Source: Cordia subcordata (lineage: Eukaryota; Streptophyta; Magnoliopsida; Boraginales; Cordiaceae). From it: 64,000 nt of DNA. Within the stretch, counting starts at the first letter, position 1. Each line of letters begins with the position of its first letter. Under the pieces are notes generated by a model. It saw only the letters and a list, made by a program, of their open reading frames with translations, searched no databases and was not told where the DNA came from. A program made the position numbers and the translations under genes. The stretch spans positions 3,128,501-3,192,500 of the forward strand of contig JAPTOF010000011.1 in NCBI GenBank assembly GCA_028554755.1. Reading direction: 5' to 3'. Below are positions 33,237 to 45,390 of this stretch, one piece after another.

Positions 33237-34943
33237 TACTCTCACTTGGACTAAAGATCACAGCTACCAAACTATGTTCCCAAATGACTCTACTGATGTG
33301 GCAAGCACTTTCTTTGGAAAGTCATAACTTATTACCTTACATCATTTTTGTACTACAATTATTCGATTTATCTTAAATTGTTGGAATCTTGCATACAATG
33401 TTCTAGCATATAATTTTCCATTTTGTAAATATACTAGGATATATGTAAACCCATTAACTAAGGGTGTTAATCCAAAGTCCAACTAATATTTGCTACATGC
33501 TCACAGCAAAGAATATATCTATGTGTAGTTTATAAAGGTCCCATGTGCTTAAGCACAAAGCACTTAAAAAATTTGTTCTTTATCTCTTTGGGCATCGAAT
33601 GACCCCAAATAAAGACATTCGAAAAAAGGGTAAAAACCCATTTTGGAATAGCACATGTTGATCTTAACTAAGACCTATTCAATACATGAAACATAGGATA
33701 AAGATTGCTTTTACTATATTTCTATTATATTCCTTGCACACGTATGGTTTATCAATATCTTGATTGAAAATAACTTCTTTTTATAAACAAATTTGACACC
33801 ATTTCTTAGATGTTTGCTAAGCCCTTTAAAGGACTCCTCAAACATTACAAGCCGTGTGATTTCTACCTTTAGCAATATACTTGCATACATAATGAACGGA
33901 GAAGCTTGTTAAACTTTCAATCAAGAAAACTTATCTTGACAATCATCCACCATATCTCAAAGTCATAATGTTAGGTAACAGCTGTGAAGTAGCCTACTGG
34001 ATTTATGCATAGCTTTTGGTATTGATAAAGGGCTTCCTTTTAGTCAATCCCTTTCTTTCTAAGTACAACTTTCTACTACTAGCTCTATGAAGGTTCTAAC
34101 CTTTTATTATCTCCATTATCCTTCTTGCAGATCTAATTGTTCGTTTGGGGTTCTATCTTTTTAGATATAACTACAAGAGCTTAGATATAGTTAGTGTAGA
34201 AAAAATCTAACTTTAAATTCATTACTACACGTCAATGTCTAACATCTATATCAGAAATTGTTCTAGCATAACTTTGGAAATTTATCAAACAACATCCCAT
34301 AGTATCTATTAGGCTTCATGGCAATCCTCCTACTAAGATGAGGCTTCAGTGTATCAATGATAACATAGAGTACTTTTCCATCTTTGGTGTAGATTTGTTT
34401 GAAGACCAATAGATATCTGAGAGTGATTCCACAATCTAGCAAGAACCAAGTCATACCTTCATTCTCCAAATATCTACCAAAATTGCAAATAACTACTTTT
34501 GCTCCTTGGAAAGATAGGTGATTTTAGCTCTGGTTCCAAAAAGACATATGAATAAACAACACATGTTTAATCATTGGTTCCAATCATCAATGCCACTCAA
34601 TACTCCAGCTGAAATATCACAATATAGAACTAGGTCAAGTTTGGTTTGTGCTATAACCATATTTCTCATGACGTTCCATGTATTGACTTGAATGGTGCCA
34701 AGTTTATGATGTATACCACCATCTCAAGAGCACACCCTCATAAGACATAGGCAATGACATTAAGAGTATGATAAACCTTATTATGTCTACCAGAGTTCAA
34801 TATTTTCCCCTCATCTACATCTTTCTCCTTATGAGGAAAAATCTTGATGTAGATCATTGAGTCATAATCTTATATTGTACAAGGTACTCCTTGAAGTCAT
34901 ATGTGAGGTATGCACCATTTTTATCAAAATCAAATCTGGTATG
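33237..34943 (-). pseudogene. copia-3 RNase H/RT/integrase remnants, left part
   Basis: The order of worn copia words follows copia-1, for example the complement of CATAATGAACGGAGAAGCTTGTTAAAC near 33890-33925 for the region before YMTQ, and CTTGGAAAGATAGGTGATTT near 34500 for the pre-FIGYPKG part. No frame longer than about 70 codons survives, and no active-site motif can be read. It ends at the target duplication of the Athila element (34944). Confidence 0.5.
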
Positions 34944-34948
34944 CTCAC
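34944..34948. repeat. Target duplication of the Athila element (left)
   Basis: CTCAC here pairs with CTCAT at 44540-44544, 4 of 5 identical. Confidence 0.6.
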
Positions 34949-36813
34949 TGATGTGTTATGTTTTTATGTGCATTTATATTATTATTTGCCCATGTTTAAG
35001 AGGTGTTAAGTGCTCATGAAGATGCATTAGTGTAGTACTTATGTTACGAATAGGCTTAAGTATAAACAATTTTACATATTGAGTTTAAGAGAAAAATTGC
35101 TACACTAATTGCATGATTTTAATAATTTATCTTAACCTTGGGTTAAGATTGAGATTGGTCATTGATGGGTGACGAAGGTGGGAGATGCACGGGTCAAAAA
35201 GAGAAGACCGGAGGCCGAAAAGACAAAGAACGGATGAAGAAAGTCAGCCAGACGACCTAGAAGAAGGAGCCGGTCGACCGGCCACTCTAGAGAGATGCCC
35301 AAAATAGTTGGACGACTACCCTTCTAGAGACGGTCAACTGGTAAGGTCGACCAGCCGGTCCAGAGAGCATCACCAAAAAGCCAGTTGAATTAAGAGGAAA
35401 ATTCGGTCGATCGGTAGAACGTAAATGCTGAAATAAAAAAAATAGATTTTCATACTTAAAAGAGAGGACTTTGTTTTAGGGAGACCCAACACATACCCAT
35501 CACACACAAACACACACTTAACCCTAGTCTTCACCCACTTCACATACACTCTGTCACACATTTTATCACCTTGAAGCAAGAGGATTTAGAGGGTTTCAAA
35601 CATTTGGATTCAAGTTTGTTCTAGAGTTTTGTACAACATTAGCTAGGATGAAAGAAAAGCTTCATAATCTCTCTTTCCTTCTAGTTCCTATTATGATTGA
35701 GTAGACTTGTCTAGGGTGATTTAGCTTATGTAATGGGTTAACTATATGCTCTTGTGACATGGGATTGATGGCTGGTTATATACATGTTTTGATTCTCTTG
35801 TTCAAATGGTTATTTTCTCATTCATGTCTAAGTGTTTGATAAAATGCCTAGATGAGTAGCATGTGTATAAATTGAAGTCTATTTGTTGCTAAACACATCT
35901 AATCCATGCTATAATCATGTCTATGTGTTTATGTGTGGATGTTAAGAAGTGGGTAATGCTTATATTCATGTCTATATGTATATTTGCATGCCTAGTAGAG
36001 AATATGACTTCAATAACGTATACTTATTGGTTGCTAATCATTTCTAATGGTGTAATCCAAGCATGACAAAATGTGGTAGTTGAATAGATCTCATTATTCA
36101 CGAACACCTTGGCCAAGAACATGTATGAATGTGCTAGGAAGTAAAAAATCCCGTAGTAGTAACTTTAGAATGATGGCAAGTAATTTAGGGCTAGCCTAGA
36201 CCGAGTCTTCTTTTGCTTTAAATCCAGCCAATAAGCTTCAGGATAGGTTTAGTTGACCTTAGCGACACTCGGTCTTGGCTTTAAATCCAGCCAGTAGTTT
36301 TGGTACTAGGGTAGGTTCATTCTAAGTCACCTAGGAAGCTAATTGGTCACTTTTAAGGCCCTAGCTCATAAGGACCACACTGCAGCTCTAGGAGGCGCCG
36401 TCTAGGGATGGACCTGCACCGAGTTCTAGGGAAAAATTAAGACACTAATTTAGCAACCTAGTTGAGAGCAATCATTAAAATAAGCCATCATTCTTTAATC
36501 CCATAGCATCTGAGTATAGAATCACCCATTCATAAGTTGAAGTCACCCTAACACCTTCACATTTGTTAGTTCCCTCTAGATTAGCTTGTTCTCCACTTTC
36601 CACTTCCCTTAGTGTAGTTTAATTTGCTTTAGCTAGAGCTTCCGATCATTCAAAATCCCTAAAATAGATAATTTAGGTTTCTTTTTAGGCACACTCTAGA
36701 ACAGACACATAGAATCCATCTCATAACATAGCCTCCCTGTGGAATCGACCTCGCACTTGCATACACTTTACTACATCGATCTGTTTAGAACTTGCACTCA
36801 AAAGACGACATCA
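34949..36813 (+). repeat. 5' LTR of the Athila element
   Basis: It is 1865 bp. At 35268-35410 it carries a cluster of GTCGACC-like words (GGTCGACCGGCC, GGTCAACTGG, GGTCGACCAGCC, GGTCGATCGG) just before the likely promoter. It is paired with 42683-44539. Confidence 0.9.
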
Positions 36814-36819
36814 AGTTCT

Positions 36820-36837
36820 TGGCATCGTTGCTGGGGA
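36820..36837 (+). other. Primer-binding site, tRNA-Asp type
   Basis: TGGCATCGTTGCTGGGGA lies 6 bp after the 5' LTR and is complementary to the tRNA-Asp 3' end with three mismatches. Confidence 0.75.
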
Positions 36838-37089
36838 GGCAACGTGGTTTGTGTTCTTTGTTTATGTGTTTTGGTAATTGCTTTTCTTCTCTTGCTTTCC
36901 TTTATAGTTTGTTTAGTTTTTGCTTACCTTATTTACTGTTTATATTATCTTGCTTTAGTTATTCTTTATTTATTTCAGCTTTTGTTTTTGTTTTTAGTAG
37001 GCTTTCTAGGATTAGGATTGTGGTTTATTTGCTGTAGTTTTAGGAATATTGAAGTTTTCAAGGGTTGATGTGGTCGGAGTTACGATAGT

Positions 37090-38841
37090 TTGTGCATGCT
37101 TGGTAGAAGATCCCTTAGAAATCCCCTAGTTCCTTTTAATCTCGAACCCGATAGAATTGCAAGACATTTTAGGAATTTAAGAGATCTTCTTGAGGAGATG
37201 GCTGATCCCAATCATCTTCTTAATCCTCCCATTCCCCCAATGAATCCCATTCCACCTCATGATCACCATGGGCATCAAGACCAAGATCATTTTAGATAAG
37301 AGCCCCATAGACCGAATCCATCTATAGATGAGGAACCCACTCTTAGGCAATTCTTCCTCTCCGAAGCCTTTGACCCTAATTTGGCTATTCAAATTCCAGG
37401 TTTGTGGGAGGCGAACTTTGAGATTAAGTTTAATATGTTGGCCATACTTCTTTCTTTTCTACAGGAGGAGTAATGAGAGTCCTCTAGAGCATATTACTAA
37501 TTTTGTTGAGATGAGTTCTACTCTCTATGTCCCCAATATCTCCCAAGAGGTCATATGTCTAAGATTGTTTCCTTTCTCTTTTAAGGATAAGGTTAGGGAT
37601 TGGTTACATTCTTTATAGGTTGCATTACTACATGGGTTGAGTTTCAATCTAAGTTCTTTTAAAAATTTTATCCCATGGCCAAGACGGCCGACCTTAGGAC
37701 CTCCATTATGACTTTCTCCCAACATGATCTAGAATCCTTTCATGAGGCTTGGGAAAGGTTTAAGGAGCTTCTTAGACAATGTCCACACCACGGGTATGGC
37801 AATCATGACCTATTGCAATATTTCTTTCGAGATTTAAATAAACAAAATAGGATGATGGTCAATGCCGCCTCTAGTGGTGGCTTCTACCTTTTGAGACTGA
37901 CTGAAGCATGGGAGAAAATAGAGTTGATGGCTGAAAATTCTTTTCAAAATTTTGCCATGGAAAAGGATAGTCGGAGAGGTAACAAGAGAAGTATTAGTGA
38001 TGTTGGAGTTTCTTTAGATTTACCCGCTAAGGTTGAGGCTTTGACGAATAAGCTAGATCAATTCATTTTTTTGTCTATTTCATCCCAAGGTCATAGAACT
38101 AGTTCCGCAGGTTCTTCCTCCGCCCATTTAGTTGTTAAGGTTTGTGCATTGTGTTCCTAGTAATCTCATGAGACCATAGCTTGCCCATTAGCATCCCGGT
38201 TTCCCAAATTCATGACACAGCAAGTGTGTAGGACTCAAGGTTATTCTCATGAGTATAATCTATACTCAAACACATACAATTCGGGTTGAAGGGACAACCC
38301 AAAATTTTCTTGGAGACAAGGTCAGAATGAGTCTAGTTGACATCCTCAGGTTTCACCTCAGCAGTGACCCCGTCCTCAATACCCCCTAGGTTTTTATCAT
38401 CTTAATCAGCCCCGTCTCATTAGTGCTCCATAACCTCAGGCTTTACCTGCTCCTTCTACTAACTAGTCTTCTAGTAATGATGTGATGAAGTTAATGTAGT
38501 TTATTCAGAATTAGTAGTAGGAGTTAGTTGATAATAGGCAAGAGATGGCTAGCCATAAGTAGTATATGGCTAGGTTTGAGACACAGTTTGGATAGATTGC
38601 TATGCAATTGAGCACTAAAGACTCTGGGAAATTGCCTTCTCAACTGGAGGTGAACCCTAAAGTCCAGTCCTATTCGTTCACCGATACCACTTATCTTTCT
38701 CAGGCCCAAGCTGAGGCCGTCACCACTCTTAGCAGTGGTAGGGTAGTGGACAATAGGGTAGGAGTTGACTTTGTAGTGCCTGCACCTAGTGGTCCTTCCA
38801 AGTCTAGAGCACCACATAGTATTGAGAGAAATTCTAGATAG
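37090..38841 (+). pseudogene. Athila gag
   Basis: The probable start is near MCMLGRRSLRNP (37090). Recognisable parts are LRLFPFSFKDKVRDWLHSL (37550-37618) and FHEAWERFKELLRQCPHHGY (37738-37797), the core of plant gypsy gag. The knuckle reads Cys-Ala-Leu-Cys, four residues, His, four residues, Cys (38146-38187), and two of the spacer codons are TAG and TAA. From 37675 to 38841 one frame is kept without any indel, yet 13 stops occur between 38158 and 38595. Nearly all sit where Gln or Trp is expected. Gag would coat element RNA. The product cannot be made intact. Confidence 0.85.
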
Positions 38842-39703
38842 GGTCCTATTGAGAGAGATGAGCCTATTAGAGACTATGGAGAAAGTAGTACTTCCAGCAT
38901 TCATCGGGAGAGAAAGGAGCCTATTGATGATTCCCATATGTAAAGATGTTGCACTTAGAGTTCCCTTCCCATCTGCCTTAGAGAGGCCTACACTTAGTGA
39001 GGATTCTAGGTTTTTCAAGGTTTTAGAGCATCTTAAGGACCTTAAGGTCAATCTTCCTTTGATATATGCGATTCTTTCCTTTCCCTCCTATTCTAAGTTC
39101 TTTAAGGATCTTCGCACAAAGAAGCGTAGGTCATCGAACATTTCTAAGAAGGTGAGGCTTACGAAGAAAGTGAGTAGTATTTGCACTTCAGGCTTTCCGG
39201 CCAAAATGAGTGACCTTGGAGCTTTCACCATTCCTTGTAGGATCCGTGAGACCCTGATTGATCATACCCTGTTAGATTTAGGGTCTAATGTGAATCTCAT
39301 TCCCTATTCCATCTATCAGCAGCTAGGTTTAGATGAGCTATCTTTTACACATGTCACTCTTCAGCTAGCTAATAGGTCTGAACGTAGACCTAGGGGTGTG
39401 ATAGAGGACATTATGCTTTAGGTAGGTGAATTCATGTACCCTGTTGACTTCATAGTGTTAGATATGGATTCAGGACATGACTCTAGACATTCTACACTCG
39501 TTCTCCTAGGTCGTCCCTTCCTTACTACCGCAGATGCTATCATTCATTGTAGGTCGAGAATATTAGAGATGAAATTTGGGAATTTGAAGTCCACTATGAA
39601 GGTTGTCAAGGCAGTGAATAGAGCTAGTATAGAGGAGCAGAGGATGAAGAAGAGTGCTTTAGGGTGGATTTGTAGAGAGGACTATGACAGATGGAAGAAT
39701 TGA
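38789..39703 (+). CDS. Athila protease region (fragment of pol)
   Basis: A 210-codon frame (38789-39421) contains LPLIYAILSFPSYSKFFKDL, KKVSSICTSGFPAKMSDLGA, TIPCRIRETLIDHTLLDLGS and SNVNLIPYSIYQQLGL. The aspartic protease active site usually reads LxDxGSSVN; here LLDLGSNVN keeps the Asp. A TAG at 39419-39421 separates it from 39434-39703, which has DFIVLDMDSG and LVLLGRPFLTTADAIIH, the second half of the protease. The wording is that of the Athila clade. Confidence 0.85.
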
Positions 39704-40173
39704 GAAAGTTTGCAGAATTGTTGTCTAGTTTGGATTTAGACACCTTAGAGTGGAAATGTATAGCTTCTACCTTCATAGTTGAGAGTTCTTTGATTGATAA
39801 ATAACTTGAGGTTGTTTCTTCTAGTCATAATTCTAGTGATGTTCACATTGATGATGTTGAGATCCGGAATAAAAAGGGTAGAGAAAACTTAATTACGAAT
39901 CATCTTTCTCGTTTTGTTAGTGAGTCTTCTAGTGGTCGTTCCCCTTTTCATGATTCATTCCTCGATGAGTAATTGTTTGTCGTTTCTCATCACACACCTT
40001 GGTTTGCTCATATGGTTAATTATCTTGCCATGGGGCATTTTCCTTCCCATTGGGAGAAGATAGAAAGAGATAGGTTCCTAGCACAAGTTAGGCATTTCTT
40101 TTAGGAGAATCTCTCTGTTTTTAACGTGTGTGTGGATCAAGTGATTCGCTGGTGAGCGCCTGAGGACGAGAGC
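39704..40173 (+). pseudogene. RNase H end and joint of the RT deletion
   Basis: After the protease tail the frame gives words with stops, then EIRNKKGRENLITNHLSRF (about 39860-39920), the connection that ends RNase H in Athila pol. TPWFAHMVNYLA and HFPSHWEKIERDRF follow, leading to the HHCC domain. RT with the FMDD site and nearly all of RNase H are absent, so a deletion joint lies between about 39790 and 39860. Confidence 0.7.
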
Positions 40174-41187
40174 GTGTTGAGTATGTGTCATGATGAGGGA
40201 TGTGGGGGTCATTTTAGTAGGAAGAAGACTGCCGCGAAGGCCTTGCAATGTGAACTGTTTTGGCCCACTCTCTTTAGGGATGCCCAAGAATATTGCAAAA
40301 AGTGTTTCAGATGTCAACAATCTGGGTCTATCTCTAGGAGAAACATGATGCCTTTATCCCTTATTCTTCCATGTGAGTTGTTTGATGTTTGGGGTATAGA
40401 TTTCATGGGTTTATTTCCACCTTCCATTGGGTACCAATACATTTTAATAGCCATTGATTATGTGTCCAAATGGGTTAAGGCAATTCCCACATGCACTAAT
40501 GACCATAGAGTAGTGGTTAAATTCATTAAGGAGAACATTTTCTCTACATTTAGGGTCCCTAGGGTCTTAATTAGTGATGGAGGTTTGCATTTTCTCCATA
40601 GGACTTTAGAGGCCTTATTGAGAAGGTATTCGGTCACCCACAAGGTAGCGACTCCTTATCACCCACAAACTAGTGGACAAGTAAAGGTGTCCAATAGGGA
40701 GATTAAACACATCTTAGAGAAAACGATTAGGACTGATACGAGAGATTGGTCTATTAGGCTAAATGATGCTATGTGGGACTACCATACCGCCTTTAAGACT
40801 CCCATTGTTATGTCTCCATATATATTGGTTTATGGGAAAGCTTGTCATTTGCTGGTAGAACTAGAGCATAAAGCTTATTGGGCCACCAAAGCCTTAAATT
40901 TTAATTTGGCAAAAGCGGGAGAGAAAAGTAAGCTAGACCTAGTATAGTTGAAAGAGCTTAGGTTTGAGGCGTATGGGAATGCCAAACTTTATAAGGATAA
41001 GATGAAGAGAATTCATGATAAACACATTATTAAGAAATCATTCTCTCCCTTCCATAAATTTTGGTTGTTTAACTCACGATTGAAACTCTTTCCAGGTAAG
41101 CTCAAGACAAGATGGAGTGGTCCATATGAAGTGTTGGTTGCCTACCCTTCCGGAGCAGTCAAGATCAAAGACTTAAAGGATGGCTGA
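40174..41187 (+). CDS. Athila integrase (fragment of pol)
   Basis: The 257-codon frame 40174-40947 starts in the zinc-binding domain ([10 protein letters not shown], then [11 protein letters not shown]). It continues with the core: [11 protein letters not shown] (first Asp), [11 protein letters not shown] (second Asp) and [12 protein letters not shown] (Glu), so the catalytic triad is kept. [12 protein letters not shown] leads to a TAG at 40945. The C-terminal part goes on at 40948-41187 with [18 protein letters not shown] and [11 protein letters not shown]. Integrase would join element DNA to the host chromosome. The frame is a pol fragment without its own natural start. Confidence 0.9.
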
Positions 41188-42650
41188 GAGTTGACAGTGA
41201 ATGGGTAATGCCTGAAGCATGCATATGACCCGAGCATGGCTCGTGTGGAGTTTTTAATGCTTCAAGACCCCATCTATGAAGGTTAAAGATGAGTTGATGA
41301 TTGCTTGGCTGATGACACGGTGGTTAGCGCTATTAGGAGGTAACCTAGGTTCAATGTTGAAATTTTGCATTTATTTCACTTTCATTCGTTTTTGTTTTCT
41401 TTCTTTTTCTTTCGCTCATATCAAAGTGTTGAATCCTAATCCTTTCTCCCATAAGATACATCATTGCTTATTATTGCACATGCCAATGCAAGCATGTATA
41501 GGTAAAACTATTAATCTTGTTTTCTTGGTGAGTGTTTGTGAATTATGAGTCACAGGGTTAGTAGTATAGTGATTTATCATTGGCGTGAAAAGCTTTGAAG
41601 AAAACGCAAGGTTGTATCTGTCCTTTCTCCACTTGTTCCCCTTATTCCTACCCTATTCCCACCACCCTTACTTGTTTTGTGATGCCATTTTGCTTGTTTA
41701 TGTGCTTTGCTTTATTTGCTTTAGGACAAGCAAAGTTTAGGTTTGGGGGTGTGGGAGTTTGGTTTTCTTGTTATATATCTTGCTTAGGGTAGATTGCATT
41801 ATGTGCTTAAAAATGGTAAAAATTTTTCAATTTTAATGCATGTAGAGTCATTTATTTCTTTGTTGATCATTGTGTTGGCTATTGTGATTGACTCAATTAA
41901 TTTGTGAATATGAGATGCATTGTGGGGAAATAAATAGAGTGGTGTGAAAGCTAAGTCTTGGAGGGGATGCCCTTCAAAGTTGTAAGGAGGAAGGACCTTT
42001 ACAGAATGACCTCGTAGCCACCCCATAGCTTAGTAGGAAAGAGTGTTGAAAAAGAGTTGTTGATGTGAGTGCCCTTTCCTTGACTTGTTCTTTTTGATGT
42101 ACCCAAACCTTCTTTTTCTTTACTTTTTGTTTGAATACAATGCAAAGCATGAAAAATTCAAAGGAAATTGAAAAAGGCAAAAAGATGCAAAAATATCAAA
42201 AAAAAAAAAAGTGAAAAAGAGAAAAAGCCAAAGGCACCAAAAAGTTTTGTGAATAAGTGCATAAGTGACATAATGTCAACTTAGCATATGCTATCACCTT
42301 TGTAGCTATGTGAATAAGGCTTTTTATAAGCCATTGGGTTTGTATATTCTCTCTTCTTGTCTTTGAGGCTTTGTCCATGTTGAGGAGGCCATGATAGTTG
42401 AGGGGGCGCGAAATATCAACATCCTAAGTGCGTGAGTTAGAATCCTAGGCTCGTGATGGCTTGGCTACTTGGGAAATTCCCACAAGGAACGAGACTCCTT
42501 ATGAGTAAAGGGAAGATCCAAAGAGGCTTAGGGATCTCTTCACAATAGGAATGTTCCCTTCATGCCTCTTAGACTAATCCTAATAAAGAGTCAATCCCTT
42601 AGGTAACCCTTTGCATTGGCTTTAGAAATAAACTTAAGATTGGGCTTACT
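41188..42650 (+). other. Athila 3' non-coding region
   Basis: After integrase there is no long frame. A purine-rich word GGACAAGCAAAGTTTAGG followed by TTTGGGGGTG lies at 41723-41751. An A-rich block lies at about 42150-42240, then conserved words such as TGACATAATGTCAAC (42266). It is shared, in inverted orientation, with 18314-19690, 46775-48300 and 55384-56800. No env-like frame is visible. Confidence 0.7.
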
Positions 42651-42682
42651 TGGGGACAAGTAAGGAGAAAGTTTAGGGGTGT
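42651..42682 (+). other. Polypurine tract beside the 3' LTR
   Basis: TGGGGACAAGTAAGGAGAAA and the following GTTTAGGGGTGT abut the LTR start TGATG at 42683. Confidence 0.85.
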
Positions 42683-44539
42683 TGATGTGTCGTGTTTTTT
42701 TGTGCGTTTATATTGTTATTTGCCCATGTTTAAGAGGTGTTAAGTGCTCATGAAGATGCATTAGTATAGTACTTATGTTAAGAATAGCCTTAAGCGTAAA
42801 CAATTATACGTTTTGAGTTTAAGAGACAAATTGATACATTGATTGCAGGATTTTAATGATTAAGGTAAACCTTGGATTAAGATCGAGATTAGACGTTGAT
42901 GGGTGATGAAGGTGGGAGATGCACGGGTCAAAGAGAGAAGACTGGAGGTCGAAAAGACAAAGAATGGAGGAAGAAAGTCAGCTGGACGACCTAGAAGAAG
43001 GAGCCGGTCGACCAGCCACTCCAAAGAGATACCCAAAAATAGTCGAACGACTACCCCTCTAGAGCCGATCAACCTAGCCAGAGAGCATCACCAAAAAGAC
43101 GGTCGAGTTAAAAGGAGAAGCTGGTCGACCGACAGTGTAAATGCTGATATAAAAAAAAAACCAATTTTCAGACTTAAAGGAGAGGAATTTTTTTTTTTAG
43201 GGAGACCCAACATGCATCCATCATACACACACACACACACTTAACCCTATTCTTCACCCACACCACACATACTCTCTCACACATTTTATCACCTTGAAGC
43301 AAGAGAATTTAGAGGGTTTCAAACATTTGGATTCAAGTTTGCTCACGAGTTTTGTACAACGTTAGCTAGGATGAAAGGGAAGCTTCATAATCTCTCTTTC
43401 CTTCTAGTTCCTATTATAATTGAGTAGACATGTCTAGGGTGATTTAGCTTATGTAATGGGTTAACTATATACTCTTATGATATGGGATTTGATGGCTGAA
43501 TATATACATGTTTTGATTTTCTTGTTCAAATGGTTATTTTCTGATTTATGTCTAAGTATGCCTAGATGGGTAGCATATGTATAAATTGAAGTCTATTTGT
43601 TGCTAAACATATCTAATCCATGCTATAATCATGTCTATGTGTTTATGTGTGGATGTTAAGAAGTGGGTAATGCTTATATTCATATCTATATGTATATTTG
43701 CATGCCTAGTAGTGAATATGACTTCAATAACGCATACATGTTGGTTGTTAATCGCTTCTAATGGTGTAATCTGAGCATGACGATGTTTGGTAGTTGAATA
43801 GTTCTTATTATTCAAGAACACCTTGGCCAAGAACATGTACAAATGTGCTAGCAAGTCAAATCCCACTATAGTGACTTTAGAATGACGGCAAGTAATTTAG
43901 GGCTAGCCTAGGCTGAGTCTCCTTTGGCTTTAAATCCAGCCAATAGATTTCAGGATAGGTTTAGTCGACCTTAGCGACACTAAGTCTTGGCTTTAAATCC
44001 AGCCAATGGTTTAAGTACTAGGGTAGGTTCATTCTAAGTCACCTAGAAAGCTAATTGGTCACTCTTAAGGCCCTAGGTCATAAAGACCACGCTATAGCTT
44101 TGAGAGGCGCCGTCTAGGGACGGGCTCGCACTGAGTTCTAGGGAGAAACTAGGATACTAATTTAGCAACCTAGTTGAGAGCAATAATTAAAGTAAGCCAT
44201 CATTCTTTAATCCCATAGCGTCTGAGTATAGAATCACCCATTCATACGTTGAAGCCACCTTAGCAGCTTTGCATATGTTAGTTCCCTCTAGATTAGCTTG
44301 TTCTCTAATTTCCACTTCCCTTAGTGTAGTTTAATTTGCTTTTGCTAGAGCTCTCGATCATCTAAAATCCTTAAAATAGATAGTTTAGGTTTCCTTTTAG
44401 GCACACTCTAGAACACACGCATAGAATCCATCTCATAACATAGCCTCCTTGTGAAATCGACCCCGCATTTGCATACACTTTACTACATCAATCCATGTGC
44501 TTACGGGTTTTTAGAGCTTGTATTCAAAAGATGACACCA
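42683..44539 (+). repeat. 3' LTR of the Athila element
   Basis: It is 1857 bp, with the GTCGACC-like cluster at 42998-43130. It is paired with 34949-36813 and followed by the CTCAT duplication. Confidence 0.9.
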
Positions 44540-45390
44540 CTCATCTAATTTTTGCTTCACCTTAATCCTGAATTACTTCAGACTTCTGTAGCATTAGATA
44601 CACAAATCTTTTTCCTTGAGTAAGCTCCAGTGAAAACTTATACTTTTAACCGCATGAACTAGTTCACTCATTGGGTCTTATACATTAAAGTGAACCAATT
44701 TCTATCACTTTTCTCAACTCTTTGTTACCTAGAGAAGAAGGACCTTTTCAAGCCATCTTCCCTCATAAACAAGACTATTGGAAGTTATACCTTTGAGATC
44801 TAATAAGTTGGGAAGTCCATCCTTGACTAATTTCTTGTCATACTTTAGACAAAAAATGTCCCATGCACGAATATCATGTCCAAAGTGTCATTGGTCAGAG
44901 AAAACATCCTTTTATTGATAGCATTGTCATACTTGCTTTATGCAGTGATATTATAATAGATATCCATCATGTATTCTACCAAACATCAAACATTTTTTTG
45001 TCTATTGATATTAAAGCCAGAATAGAAAATGTCTACACAATCTACAACAAAGTTTTTTTGCATATTCAAAATATAAATTTTAAGATTAATATCCAAACAC
45101 TATATATCTTTCATTACATCAGCTTATACTTTCCCCTGTTGCATAATATGAAAGTAAAACTTCCTCGCTTTTTATCCACATTACCTAAAAACCTCTACAA
45201 AAAATAGAAATTTATATTCACTAACTAAAAGGTCTACTTACTAGTGAAACCAACCACCGTGAGGGTTTTATGGTAAGAAGTGAAGCTAATTCCTTTCTGG
45301 CACATGACTAGGTATTTAAGACAATTTATCCTCTAGTGCCCTTTCAAACTTATCTTGAAGCATTTGCCTTTGGACTTGTCATCTACTAAA
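44540..45390 (-). pseudogene. copia-3 integrase, protease and gag remnants, right part
   Basis: It resumes exactly where 34943 stopped: ATCTAATTTTTGCTTCACCT here matches copia-1 near 9436. The GAG-pre-integrase words follow (AAGACTATTGG, GATCTAATAAGTTGGG), and near 45360 the complement of CTTGAAGCATTTGCCTTTGG encodes the Lys-Cys-Phe of the gag zinc knuckle. All frames are broken. It ends at about 45390, where a truncated Athila-type LTR begins. Confidence 0.65.

Larger units (their letters stand above)
34949..44539 (+). mobile_element. Ty3/gypsy Athila-type retrotransposon lacking RT, nested in copia-3
   Basis: LTRs of 1865 bp (34949-36813) and 1857 bp (42683-44539) start TGATGTGT and end CATCA/CACCA. 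The tRNA-Asp type primer site follows the first LTR, and the purine tract GGAGAAAGTTTAGGGGTG precedes the second. Between them are gag with a CCHC knuckle, protease, a short RNase H end, the HHCC domain and integrase in Athila style. There is no reverse transcriptase: the sequence goes from the protease tail (39703) to the last RNase H words (about 39860) in about 150 bp, where about 1.5-2 kb would be expected. A 1.5-kb non-coding region follows integrase. Multiple stops make it non-functional. Confidence 0.93.

Noticed and set aside
36739..37068. 109-codon hydrophobic frame as a membrane protein
   Set aside because: It crosses the LTR end and the primer site of the Athila element, and is T-rich leader read by chance.
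41188..42650. Env-like ORF after Athila integrase
   Set aside because: No frame beyond about 90 codons and no signal peptide or coherent membrane segment pattern. The 90-codon frame at 41276 is not shared with the other copies.
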